NCBI RefSeq assembly: GCF_023499255.1
Contig: NZ_CP092183.1
Coordinates: 2,239,501-2,303,500, forward strand
From: Couchioplanes caeruleus
Lineage (GTDB): Bacteria > Actinomycetota > Actinomycetes > Mycobacteriales > Micromonosporaceae
Reading direction: 5' to 3'
Length of the DNA stretch: 64,000 nucleotides
In this document: positions 37,943 through 45,881 of the stretch, piece after piece
Layout of the letters: each line of letters starts with the position of its first letter
Position numbering within the stretch: position 1 is the stretch's first letter
Translations under genes and position numbers: made by a program
The notes under the pieces: model-generated
The model's input: only the letters and a program-made list of their open reading frames with translations
What the model was told of the DNA's origin: nothing
The model's database searches: none

Positions 37943-38449
37943 ATGAGTGAATGGGATGCCGCCGGCGACTGGACCGGCGAGAACCCGCAGGACACCGGTC
38001 ACCACGGGACCGCGGCGGGCGACTCGGTGCACCGGCTCGCCGACGTCAGCAGCGACATGGCCACGGCCACGCGGTCCGCCGTACGCGCCGCGGAGACGGC
38101 GGTCGCCGTCATCCAGCGGCTCGACGCCAGCAGTACGGAGATCGGCAAGGTCGTCCAGCTCATCGCGACGATCGCCAAGCAGACGAACCTGCTCGCCCTC
38201 AACGCCACGATCGAGGCCGCCCGCGCCGGGGAGGCGGGCCGCGGCTTCGCCGTCGTGGCCAGCGAGGTCAAGGACCTGGCGAACGAGACGGCCACCGCGA
38301 CCAACGAGATCGGCGGCCAGGTCGGCGGCATCCGCGCCGACACCCAGAACGCGGTCTCGGCGATCGAGGAGATGCAGGCCCTCATCGAGGAACTCGACCG
38401 CTGCCAGAAGGTGATCAGCGGGATCGTGGCGGAGCAGCAGGCCGGCTGA
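37943..38449 (+). CDS. Soluble mini methyl-accepting chemotaxis protein
   Basis: A 168-residue protein (start ATG 37943; an in-frame ATG at 37844 would add 33 residues). It consists almost only of the chemoreceptor cytoplasmic tip: [21 protein letters not shown] and [20 protein letters not shown], the highly conserved hairpin that contacts CheA and CheW. There is no membrane helix, no sensor domain and the coiled coil is much shorter than in full receptors. It is therefore either a cytoplasmic adaptor receptor or a remnant. Such receptors imply a chemotaxis system, which in this phylum fits motile spore formers. The 162-base gap to lacI holds both promoters. Confidence 0.8.
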   Translation: MSEWDAAGDWTGENPQDTGHHGTAAGDSVHRLADVSSDMATATRSAVRAAETAVAVIQRLDASSTEIGKVVQLIATIAKQTNLLALNATIEAARAGEAGRGFAVVASEVKDLANETATATNEIGGQVGGIRADTQNAVSAIEEMQALIEELDRCQKVISGIVAEQQAG

Positions 38450-38493
38450 CCGCGCCCCCACGGCGGCGCCCGCCCGGGGCAGAATCACCGGGT

Positions 38494-38607
38494 ATGCCGA
38501 CCTACACGCCCGGCCGCCGCATCGACGAACTCCTCCTCCAGCGCGCCCAGATCCGGGAGAAGATCGGCTACTACCGCTCGGTCGAGGTGCCGGCCGGGGA
38601 ACAATAG
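38494..38607 (+). CDS. Possible 37-residue small protein
   Basis: Starts MPTYTPGRRIDELLLQRAQI and contains one amphipathic basic helix reminiscent of the first helix of chorismate-mutase-like AroQ domains (DELLLQRAQIREKI). It lies 4 bases before the YchJ-like gene, with only a weak ribosome site. It may be a real small protein, a translational leader, or nothing. Confidence 0.35.
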   Translation: MPTYTPGRRIDELLLQRAQIREKIGYYRSVEVPAGEQ

Positions 38608-38611
38608 GCGG

Positions 38612-39061
38612 ATGGGCAAACGTGCGACGCGGCGCCGGGCGGCGGGTGTGGGTGGGTTCGAGGAGGGCCGGGCCTGTCCTTGCGGCCTGGGGCAGGCGTA
38701 CGGGGAGTGTTGCGGTCCCGCCCATCAGGGGCGGGCGCCCACGACGGCCGAGGCCCTGATGCGCTCGCGGTACGCCGCTTTCGTGCTCGATGACGCCGCG
38801 TACGTGCTGGCCTCGTGGCACCCGCAGACCCGGCCGGCGTCCGTCGAGCCGGACGCGCAGCTGCGCTGGACCGGGCTGGACGTGCTCGAGTCCAGCGGCG
38901 GGGGGATGTTCGACGCCGAGGGTGTGGTGGAGTTCCGGGCGCACTACCGCGACGGCGGCCGCCCCGGGGAGATGCGGGAGCGCAGCCGGTTCGTGCGGCA
39001 CGACGGTCAGTGGGTGTACTGGGGTCCGATCCTTACCGACGGGGCCCTCGCCAACATCTGA
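38612..39061 (+). CDS. YchJ-like SEC-C motif protein
   Basis: A 149-residue protein of the UPF0225/YchJ family. The N-terminal SEC-C zinc motif is CPCGLGQAYGECCGP (about residues 22-36, CxC...CC), followed by the conserved TAEALMRSRYAAFVLDDAAYVL and a cystatin/NTF2-like fold ending in FVRHDGQWVYWGP. The family's role is unknown; SEC-C zinc fingers mediate protein contacts, as in SecA. It sits just ahead of the kynurenine operon, but 43 bases and a strong new ribosome site suggest independent translation. Confidence 0.88.
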   Translation: MGKRATRRRAAGVGGFEEGRACPCGLGQAYGECCGPAHQGRAPTTAEALMRSRYAAFVLDDAAYVLASWHPQTRPASVEPDAQLRWTGLDVLESSGGGMFDAEGVVEFRAHYRDGGRPGEMRERSRFVRHDGQWVYWGPILTDGALANI

Positions 39062-39104
39062 CCTCGTGTGATCTGCTGCAAGGGATCATTCGAGGAGGAG
39101 CATC

Positions 39105-39962
39105 GTGGCGCCGAATCAGCGGCCCTTGGAGTCCGGGATCGTCCGCGACTTCCGGGTCAATCTGTCGTACGGGAAGTATCTGCATCTCGACGAGATCCTG
39201 TCCGCGCAGCACCCGGTCAGCGTGCCGGAGCACCACGACGAGCTGCTGTTCATCCTGCAGCACCAGACGTCGGAGCTGTGGCTCAAGCTGGTGCTGCACG
39301 AGCTGCGGGAGGTCCGGCGCCGGCTCGCCGCCGACGAGCTGCGCCCGGCGCTCAAGGGGATGGCCCGGGTCAAGCACATCCAGCGCTGCCTCACCGAGCA
39401 GTGGTCCGTGCTGGCCACACTCACGCCGAGCGAGTACGCCGAGTTCCGCAGCTTCCTGGGCACGTCGTCGGGCTTCCAGTCGTACCAGTACCGGGCGGTC
39501 GAGTTCACGCTCGGCAACAAGGACCGGCGGATGCTGAAGATCTTCGACGATGACCCGGCCGCGCTCGCGATGCTCACCGAGGCGCTGGAGACGCCCAGCG
39601 TCTACGACGAGTTCCTGCGCTTGCTCGCCCGCGAGGGCCACGGCGTGCCGCGCGCCCTGCTGGACCGCGACGTGACCCAGCCGTGGACGATGAACGCCGA
39701 CCTCGTGCCGGTCTTCCAGGCGATCTACGAGCACAAGGACAAGTACTGGGAGGCGTACGAGGCCTGCGAGGAGCTCGTGGACCTCGAGGAGAACTTCCAG
39801 CTGTGGCGGTTCCGGCACCTCAAGACGGTGGAGCGCACGATCGGCTTCAAGCGCGGCACCGGCGGCTCCAGCGGCGTGAACTTCCTGCGCCAGGCGCTGG
39901 ACATCGAGTTCTTCCCGGAGCTGTACGCGGTCCGTACCGAGATCGGGGAGCCGGCCCAGTGA
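39105..39962 (+). CDS. kynA: Tryptophan 2,3-dioxygenase
   Basis: A 285-residue heme enzyme that opens the indole ring of tryptophan to give N-formylkynurenine in the cytoplasm. Characteristic motifs are LSYGKYLHLDEILSAQ, the HDELLFILQHQTSELWLK block with the active-site His and the RGTGGSSGVNFL segment near the C-terminus. The length matches bacterial enzymes (about 280). GTG start at 39105 after a strong GAGGAGGAG. The stop overlaps the kynureninase start (GTGA), marking the first gene of a tryptophan-catabolic operon. Confidence 0.96.
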   Translation: MAPNQRPLESGIVRDFRVNLSYGKYLHLDEILSAQHPVSVPEHHDELLFILQHQTSELWLKLVLHELREVRRRLAADELRPALKGMARVKHIQRCLTEQWSVLATLTPSEYAEFRSFLGTSSGFQSYQYRAVEFTLGNKDRRMLKIFDDDPAALAMLTEALETPSVYDEFLRLLAREGHGVPRALLDRDVTQPWTMNADLVPVFQAIYEHKDKYWEAYEACEELVDLEENFQLWRFRHLKTVERTIGFKRGTGGSSGVNFLRQALDIEFFPELYAVRTEIGEPAQ

Positions 39963-41188
39963 CCGACGACCTGCTGGAACGCGCCGGGGCCCTGGACGCC
40001 GCCGATCCGCTTGCGCCGATGCGGGAGCAGTTCCTCGCGCCGGACGACTTCGACGTCATCTCGTACCTGGACGGCAATTCGCTGGGCCGGCCGTTGCGGG
40101 CGACCGCCCAGTTGATGGAGGAGTTCATCCGCGAGCAGTGGGCGGGCCGGCTGATCCGCGGCTGGACCGACGGCTGGCTGGAGTGGCCGGAGCGGCTCGG
40201 CGACCGGCTGGGCGCGGTGGCGCTGGGCGCGGCGGCCGGGCAGACCGTCATCGCCGACTCCACCACGGTGCTGCTCTACAAGCTGGTCCGCGCGGCGGTG
40301 GACGCCCGGCCGGGGCGCCGCACGATCGTGCTCGACACCGACAACTTCCCGACCGACCGGTACGTCTGCGAGGCGGTCGCCGCCGAGCGCGGCGTGGAGC
40401 TGGTGTGGATCGAGACCGACCCGGCGGCCGGCATCACCGCCGAGCAGGTCGCCGAGGTGGTCGGCGAGGACACCGCGCTGGTGCTGTTCAGCCATGTCGC
40501 GTACCGGTCGGGCTGGGTTGCCGACATGGCGGAGATCAACCGGGTGGCGCACGCCGCCGGGGCGCTGACCCTGTGGGATCTGAGCCACTCGGTGGGCTCG
40601 GTGCCGGTCGAGCTGGACGCGTGGGGCGCGGACCTGGCCGTCGGGTGCACGTACAAGTACCTCAACGGGGGCCCGGGGGCGCCGGCGTTCGGGTACCTGC
40701 GCGCGGACCTGCGGGACGAGGTGCGGCAGCCGATCTGGGGCTGGATGGGCCATCGGGCGTCGTTCGAGATGGGTCCGGGGCACGAGCCCGCGCCGGGTGC
40801 CCGGGCGCTGCTCAGCGGCACCCCGCCGATCCTGGCCATGGTGCCGCTGCACGCCAACCTGGACCTGCTCGCGGAGGCGGGCATCGAGGCGGTACGGGAG
40901 AAGTCGCTGCTGCTGACCGGCTACGTGCTCGACGTGGCGGACCGGTGGCTGGCGCCGCTGGGCGTGACGGTGGCGGGCCCGCGGGACCCCGAGCGTCGCG
41001 GCGGCCACGTGACGTTGCGGCGTGCCGGGTTCCAGCAGCTGCTCGAGCCGCTGTGGGACAGCGGGGTCATCCCCGACTACCGGCGCCCCGACGGGCTGCG
41101 GATCGGCCCGGCGCCGCTGAGCACCAGCTTCGCCGAGGTCCACCGCGGGCTGGAGGTCCTGCGCGAGCTGGTCGAGAAGCAGCCGTGA
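39959..41188 (+). CDS. kynU: Kynureninase
   Basis: A 409-residue PLP-dependent hydrolase that splits kynurenine to anthranilate and alanine. The PLP lysine lies in GCTYKYLNGGPGAPAF, with the upstream Asp/His pair in WDLSHSVGSVPVELD and YLDGNSLGRP at the N-terminus. GTG start overlaps the kynA stop, and its own stop overlaps the next GTG, so the three genes are translationally coupled. The operon makes anthranilate from tryptophan; no anthranilate-using or antibiotic-assembly genes are next to it. Confidence 0.95.
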   Translation: MTDDLLERAGALDAADPLAPMREQFLAPDDFDVISYLDGNSLGRPLRATAQLMEEFIREQWAGRLIRGWTDGWLEWPERLGDRLGAVALGAAAGQTVIADSTTVLLYKLVRAAVDARPGRRTIVLDTDNFPTDRYVCEAVAAERGVELVWIETDPAAGITAEQVAEVVGEDTALVLFSHVAYRSGWVADMAEINRVAHAAGALTLWDLSHSVGSVPVELDAWGADLAVGCTYKYLNGGPGAPAFGYLRADLRDEVRQPIWGWMGHRASFEMGPGHEPAPGARALLSGTPPILAMVPLHANLDLLAEAGIEAVREKSLLLTGYVLDVADRWLAPLGVTVAGPRDPERRGGHVTLRRAGFQQLLEPLWDSGVIPDYRRPDGLRIGPAPLSTSFAEVHRGLEVLRELVEKQP

Positions 41189-42174
41189 CCTGGCTCGTCC
41201 CCGATTCGCTCTGGTGGGACGGGCGGCTGCGGACGGGCGTGGCGCTGCGGGACGGCCGGGTCGTGCCGGTCGCCGACGTGCCGCCCGGCGAGGAGCGGCT
41301 GCGGCTGCCCGGCACGGTGCTGCCCGGGCTCGGCGACGCGCACGTGCACTCGGCGCTCGTCGACGTGCCGACCCTGCGCGCCGGCGGGCTCGCGTACGTG
41401 TGGGATCTCGGCGGGGTGCCGGAGAAGGTCGCGGCGCTGGCGGCCCGCCATCCCTGGGTCCGCTATGCGGGCCCGTTCCTGACCGCTCCCGGCGGCTACC
41501 CGACGGACCGGGCGTGGGCGCCCGCCGGCAGCTGCCGCGAGATCCGCTCGGCCGCCGACGCGGGCGACGCCGTCGGCGAGGCACACGCCGCGGGCGCGAC
41601 ACTCATCAAGGTCACCGCGCACGCCGGCGGGCCGGTGCTGCCGCCGGTCACGCTGGCGGCCGTGGTCACCGCGGCGCACGCGCTGGGGCTGCCGGTGGTG
41701 GTGCACGCCGAGGGCCCGGGGACGGTGGCCGCCGCCTGCGCCGCCGGCGCCGACCTGCTCGCGCACACGCCGTGGACCGAGGAGCTCGACGACGCGCTGC
41801 TGCGTGACTGTGCCGCCCGCATGACGTGGATCAGCACGCTCGACATCCACGGGTGGGGCACCCCCACCCCGGCGCGGGGCACGGCGATCGCCAACCTCCG
41901 GCTTTTCCTCGGGTACGGCGGAAAGCTCCGGTACGGCACCGACCTGGGCAACGGGCCGCTGCCGCCCGCGATCAACCCCCGGGAGCTGCGGGCCCTGCAG
42001 GAGGCGGGGCTGACACCGCCGGACGTCCTCGCCGCGATGACCGAGCCGGGCCGGCCGGAGCTCAGCTGGCTCCCCGCCGGGCTGGACCTCGACCCGGGCA
42101 CGTTCGCCGGCTCGCTCGCGACCGCCCGGGTCCTGGGCCCCGAGGTCCGCCCCCGGCATATCGTCGGACAGTGA
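41185..42174 (+). CDS. Amidohydrolase-superfamily protein, candidate formylkynurenine hydrolase
   Basis: A 329-residue metal-dependent hydrolase of the amidohydrolase superfamily (imidazolonepropionase-like). Metal-binding elements are visible: HVH in GLGDAHVHS, His in IKVTAHAGG, His in PVVVHAEGPG, AHTPWTEE and the final Asp in RYGTDLGNG. It is coupled to kynU by a GTGA overlap. The pathway step between kynA and kynU, removal of formyl from N-formylkynurenine, has no KynB-type gene here, so this enzyme may do it; that is inference from position. Other ring or amide hydrolysis remains possible. Confidence 0.75.
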   Translation: MTWLVPDSLWWDGRLRTGVALRDGRVVPVADVPPGEERLRLPGTVLPGLGDAHVHSALVDVPTLRAGGLAYVWDLGGVPEKVAALAARHPWVRYAGPFLTAPGGYPTDRAWAPAGSCREIRSAADAGDAVGEAHAAGATLIKVTAHAGGPVLPPVTLAAVVTAAHALGLPVVVHAEGPGTVAAACAAGADLLAHTPWTEELDDALLRDCAARMTWISTLDIHGWGTPTPARGTAIANLRLFLGYGGKLRYGTDLGNGPLPPAINPRELRALQEAGLTPPDVLAAMTEPGRPELSWLPAGLDLDPGTFAGSLATARVLGPEVRPRHIVGQ

Positions 42175-42184
42175 ACCTTTTCAA
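42172..42184. promoter_or_regulatory. Operator-like motif copy 1 (TGAACC..TTCAA)
   Basis: tgaaccttttcaa straddles the amidohydrolase stop. Its reverse complement closely matches the motif at 42249-42263, so the two copies form an inverted pair around the 88-base intergenic region. Confidence 0.4.
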
Positions 42185-42248
42185 CCTGGCATCGAGCCCG
42201 ACGCTGCCGCGCCGTCGACATCTTGCGGCGACTGCCGACCTCGCCACG

Positions 42249-42263
42249 TTGAAAAAAGTTCAA
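42249..42263. promoter_or_regulatory. Operator-like motif copy 2 (TTGAA-N5-TTCAA)
   Basis: ttgaaaaaagttcaa is an imperfect palindrome ending on the first base of the next gene's start codon, where a ribosome site would normally lie. It may be a repressor site; the downstream gene lacks any Shine-Dalgarno sequence. Confidence 0.45.
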
Positions 42264-43069
42264 TGACGACGATGATCGCGGTCAGCGGGGCCACCGGCCG
42301 GCTGGGCCGCCGGGTCGCGGCCCGCCTCGATCGGCCCCAGCGCCTCCTCGTCCGCGACCCCGCCCGGGCGCCCCAGGTCCCCGGCGCGGAGGTGGCCCGC
42401 GCCGAGTACGCGGACTTCGCCGCCGTCCGCGCCGCGCTCGAGGGCGTCACGACGGCGCTCATGGTGTCGGCGTCCGAGACGCCCGACCGGGCCGAGCGGC
42501 ACCGCACCTTCGTCGACGCCGCCGCGGCCGCCGGCGTACGCCACGTCGTCTACACCTCGTTCGTCGGCGCGGCCCCCGACGCCACCTTCACGCTCGCCCG
42601 CGACCACTGGGCGACCGAGGAGCACATCCGTGCCTCGGGGCTCGGCTTCACGTTCCTGCGGGACAACCTCTACGCCGACTTCGTGCCGCTGATGGTGGGC
42701 GACGACGGCGTGATCCGCGGTCCCGGCGGTGCGGGCCGGGCGGCGGTGGTCGCCCAGGACGACATCGCCGACGCGATCGTCGCGGTGCTGCGCGACCCGG
42801 CAGCGCACGCCGGGCGGACGTACGACCTCACCGGGCCGCAGGCGCTCACGTTCGCCGAGATGGCCGAGGTGGTCGGCGCCCGCTTCCACCACGAGACGCT
42901 CGAGGAGGCGTACGCGTCCCGCGCCCGCTACGGCGCGCCGGGCTGGCAGGTCGACGCGTGGGTGAGCACGTACACGGCGGTGGCGGCGGGCGAGATGTCC
43001 ACCGTGGACCCCGCGATCGAGCAGCTCACCGGTCGGCCGGCCCGGACACTCGCGGAAGTGGTCGGTTAG
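42263..43069 (+). CDS. NmrA-like NAD(P)-binding oxidoreductase/sensor
   Basis: A 268-residue atypical short-chain dehydrogenase with the N-terminal dinucleotide motif AVSGATGRLGRRVAARL and the NmrA/QOR2-like pattern HVVYTSFVGAAPDATFTLARDH and LRDNLYADF. Members reduce quinones or sense NADP(H). The ATG at 42263 (or 42272) has no ribosome-binding site, suggesting a leaderless message, and overlaps an AT-rich palindrome. A typical divergent HxlR regulator is absent. The serine hydrolase gene follows 9 bases on. Confidence 0.85.
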   Translation: MTTMIAVSGATGRLGRRVAARLDRPQRLLVRDPARAPQVPGAEVARAEYADFAAVRAALEGVTTALMVSASETPDRAERHRTFVDAAAAAGVRHVVYTSFVGAAPDATFTLARDHWATEEHIRASGLGFTFLRDNLYADFVPLMVGDDGVIRGPGGAGRAAVVAQDDIADAIVAVLRDPAAHAGRTYDLTGPQALTFAEMAEVVGARFHHETLEEAYASRARYGAPGWQVDAWVSTYTAVAAGEMSTVDPAIEQLTGRPARTLAEVVG

Positions 43070-43078
43070 GGTCGGCCC

Positions 43079-43963
43079 ATGATGCACGGGGGCATGGTGC
43101 TGCTCAAGCGCGGCAACGAGGTCGTGATCGGGCAGGAGTCGCCGCTTCGCTACCAGCTGGCCTCGGTGAGCAAGCAGTTCACCGCCACCGCCGTGCTCCT
43201 GCTCGCCCAGGACGGCCTGCTGCACCTCGACGACCCGCTCGACCGGTGGATCCCCGGGTGGCCCGGCGTCACACTGCACCACCTGCTCAACCACACCTCC
43301 GGCATCGGCCACTGGCGCGACTACCCGATGATCGACCTGGGCGCGCGGATGGAGCCCGGCGAGCTGCTCGAGACGTTCCGCTCGGTGCCGCCGCTGTTCG
43401 CCCCCGGGGCGCGGTGGGCGTACAGCAGCCCCGCATACGTGCTCGCCGCGCACGTCGTGGAGCGGGTCGCCGGCACGCCGTACCGGGAATTCCTGGACCG
43501 CCGGATCTTCGTGCCGGCCGGGCTGGCCGGCACCTTCGCCGGGTCGCCGGGCGACCGGCCCGACATCGCCCCCGGGCACGACGCGCAGGGCGCCCCGATG
43601 CCGTCCTGGGACCTGGACGTCGTCGGGATGGGCGCCGGCGACGTCTGGTCGACGACCACCGACATGATCCACTGGATGGACCTGCTGCGCGCCGGTGCCC
43701 TGCTGGGCGAGCCGTGGCGCACGCTGATGCTCACCGAGCGGGCCGTCGCCGATCCGGCCGACGGGCGTTCGCACGGCTACGGATACGGCTGGTTCGTCGG
43801 CGCGTACGACGGCGAGCCGTGGTTCCACCACGACGGCCAGAACGCGGGCTACAAGACGTTCGCGGCGTGCCTGCCCGAGTCCGACCGGCGCCTCGTCGTG
43901 CTCGTCAACACCGACGCCATGGAGGCCTCCTCGCTGCGCCATCTGTGGCAGACGCTGCTCTAG
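43079..43963 (+). CDS. Class C beta-lactamase-related serine hydrolase
   Basis: A 294-residue serine hydrolase of the beta-lactamase/penicillin-binding superfamily. The nucleophile motif SxxK is SVSK in YQLASVSKQFTATA, the second motif YSS/N is in WAYSSPAYVLAAH and the third is HHDGQNAG. There is no signal peptide, so it is probably a cytoplasmic esterase or peptidase rather than a resistance enzyme. The N-terminus is about 20 residues short of many relatives. The 3' end overlaps the convergent regulator remnant. Confidence 0.88.
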   Translation: MMHGGMVLLKRGNEVVIGQESPLRYQLASVSKQFTATAVLLLAQDGLLHLDDPLDRWIPGWPGVTLHHLLNHTSGIGHWRDYPMIDLGARMEPGELLETFRSVPPLFAPGARWAYSSPAYVLAAHVVERVAGTPYREFLDRRIFVPAGLAGTFAGSPGDRPDIAPGHDAQGAPMPSWDLDVVGMGAGDVWSTTTDMIHWMDLLRAGALLGEPWRTLMLTERAVADPADGRSHGYGYGWFVGAYDGEPWFHHDGQNAGYKTFAACLPESDRRLVVLVNTDAMEASSLRHLWQTLL

Positions 43964-44505
43964 GCAGGGCCGTCTCGGCGCTCCACTGAGCCAGCAGCCG
44001 CAGCGCGGTGTGCGCGGGCGTGCCGCTCGCAGCCGTGTAGACGAACAGGGTCTGGTCGGCGTCGTCCGGCAGGGTCAGTGCCTGGTAGGTGAGCGTCAGA
44101 TCGCCGACGACGGGGTGGTGATAGCGCTTGGTGCCGTTGCTGCGCGCGAGCACCCGGTGGTCGGCCCACCAGCGCCGGAAGTCCTCGTCCCGCACCGACA
44201 GCTCGCCGACCAGGGCGCCGAGGGCCGGGTCGTCCGGGTGCCGGCCGGCATCGAGACGCAGCGTGGCGACCGTGTCGGCGGCGACGGCGGCCCAGTCGGG
44301 GTGCAGGTCGCGGGCGGCGGCGTCGAGGAACACGAAGCGGGCGTAGTTGCGCTCGCGGGCCGGCAGCGCGACGAAGTCGCCGACGAGGGCGCGGGCGGTC
44401 CGGTTGATCGTCAGCACGTCCAGGCGCCGGCCGAGCACCAGCGCCGGGCTGAACGCCTCGTCCAGGGTCTCCAGCAGCTGGTAGGTGGCCGGCTTCGAGA
44501 CGGTG
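43905..44505 (-). pseudogene. C-terminal remnant of a MmyB-type HTH regulator
   Basis: The minus-strand frame from about 44505 to the stop at 43905 encodes the ligand-binding domain of MmyB-like regulators (LLETLDEAFSPALVLGRRLDVL, INRTARALV, RDEDFRRWWADHRV, KRYHHPVVGDLTLTYQALTL and a LFVYTAASGTPA end). The N-terminal helix-turn-helix that must precede it is missing; upstream sequence is instead the antisense of an alcohol dehydrogenase fragment. The frame stays open to 44636 and could give a chimeric protein, but without DNA-binding domain. The last codons overlap the serine hydrolase gene. Confidence 0.75.
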
Positions 44506-44724
44506 GTCGTGGCGCGGGTGAGCCCGTTCCAGCTGATCTCCACGAGCCGGTCGGTGCACGGGCACCCGTCGGGCACCGCCCGTGAGGTCGAGGAGACCCT
44601 CGCGTTCGCCGCGCTGACCGGCATCCGGCCGATCACGCAGACCCGGCCGCTGGCCGAGGCCGGCGCCGCGTACGACCAGATGCTCGCCGGCGAGGCGCGC
44701 TACCGGGTGGTGCTCACGCCCTGA
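44506..44724 (+). pseudogene. C-terminal remnant of a zinc-type alcohol dehydrogenase
   Basis: The plus strand encodes about 70 residues (SPFQLISTSRSVHGHPSG, AREVEETLAFAALTGIRP, PLAEAGAAYDQMLAGEARYR) and a stop, exactly the C-terminal end of AdhP-like medium-chain dehydrogenases. The other 270 or so residues, including zinc and NAD sites, are absent. It stands back to back with the MmyB remnant, as if the middle of a divergent gene pair had been deleted. Confidence 0.7.
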
Positions 44725-45752
44725 GAGGGCCGGCCGAGGTCCACGGTCTCGCCGGTGGTGGCGCTCATCCGGGCCGCGTCGAGCACGTCCATGGCGCGTA
44801 CCGAGTCCCACGGGTCGACCGGCAGCGGGCCCTTGCCGCGGACCGCCGCCGCGAAAGCCGGGTAGAAGCTGTCCCAGCGGCCGCGCTCGCTGCGTACGGG
44901 GGCGCCCGTCTTGCCGCGGTAGAGGCGTCCCCAGGCGTGCTCGGGCTCCACACCCCAGCGCTCACCGAGGGCGGCCGGCGACCGTCCCGCCTTCAGCATC
45001 GCCTCCTGGCCGTCGATGCCGTCGACGATGTACGTGCCCGTGGTGCCGCTGACCCGGAACCGCGGGCCGGGCGCCGCCTGCCGGATGCTGCCCCACAGGT
45101 GCGACTCGACGCCGCCGGCGTGGTGCAGCGCCACGAAGACGTCGCTGTCCAGTTCGCCGTCGGTACGCATCTCCGCGTACACCCGGGAGACCGGGCCGAA
45201 CAGCACGTGCGCCTGGTCGACGAGGTGGGCGCCGAAGTCCAGCAGCGTGCCGCCGCCCGCCGCCTTGGGCTGGCGGTCCGGGTCCCAGCGTTCGAACCGG
45301 GACTCGAAGCGGCGCACCTCGCCGAGCGCGCCCTCGTCGATCAGCCGCCGTACGGTCAGGAAGTCGGCGTCGTAGCGGCGGTTCTGGTACACGGTCAGCG
45401 CGACGCCCGCCTCCTCGGCCAGCGTGACCACCTCCCGGGCGGCCTCCGCGTCGAGGGCGAACGGCTTGTCCACCACCACGGCCAGGCCCAGTCCGATCGC
45501 CTCCCGGGCCAGATCGGCGTGCGTGGCGGCCGGCGTGGAGATGACGACCGCCTCGGCGCCGGCCGCCGCCAGGTCCGCGATCGAGTCGTACGCCGGCACG
45601 TCCGGATGCCCCTTCGCCAGCTCCGCGCGGCGCTCGGGGGAGCGGGTGACCACCCCCGTGAAATCGACGTCCCCGGCCGCCGCGAGCAGGGGAGCGTGGA
45701 AGATGCGCCCGCCCGAGCCGTACCCTGCCAGACCGATCCGTGTTGCCGTCAT
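44700..45752 (-). CDS. Gfo/Idh/MocA-family oxidoreductase
   Basis: A 350-residue NAD(P)-dependent dehydrogenase. The Rossmann domain starts RIGLAGYGSGGRIFHAPLL, followed by the conserved VISTPAATHADLA and the catalytic EKP-like motif VVVDKPFALD (Lys-Pro). The C-terminal domain has GGGTLLDFGAHLVDQAHVLFG. Substrates are usually sugars or inositols; here it is unknown. The ATG at 45752 is preferred; the open frame runs seven codons further. Its 3' end overlaps the alcohol dehydrogenase remnant by 25 bases. Divergent from the methyltransferase gene at 45882. Confidence 0.92.
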   Translation of the reverse strand: MTATRIGLAGYGSGGRIFHAPLLAAAGDVDFTGVVTRSPERRAELAKGHPDVPAYDSIADLAAAGAEAVVISTPAATHADLAREAIGLGLAVVVDKPFALDAEAAREVVTLAEEAGVALTVYQNRRYDADFLTVRRLIDEGALGEVRRFESRFERWDPDRQPKAAGGGTLLDFGAHLVDQAHVLFGPVSRVYAEMRTDGELDSDVFVALHHAGGVESHLWGSIRQAAPGPRFRVSGTTGTYIVDGIDGQEAMLKAGRSPAALGERWGVEPEHAWGRLYRGKTGAPVRSERGRWDSFYPAFAAAVRGKGPLPVDPWDSVRAMDVLDAARMSATTGETVDLGRPSQGVSTTR

Positions 45753-45881
45753 GTTTCGGATCTTACAAACCACGGTCGGCAGCGGTAGGGGGCGGCGGCT
45801 GTGACCACGTAAGGTGAACGGCTCGTGTCGGAAGGTTGACGAGCGCCCACAGCCGCGGGATCAGCAAGCCACCATTGCGCC

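Noticed and set aside
43079..43963. Beta-lactamase (antibiotic resistance) call for the serine hydrolase
   Set aside because: The fold is related but there is no signal peptide and many class-C-like proteins are esterases; resistance cannot be claimed.
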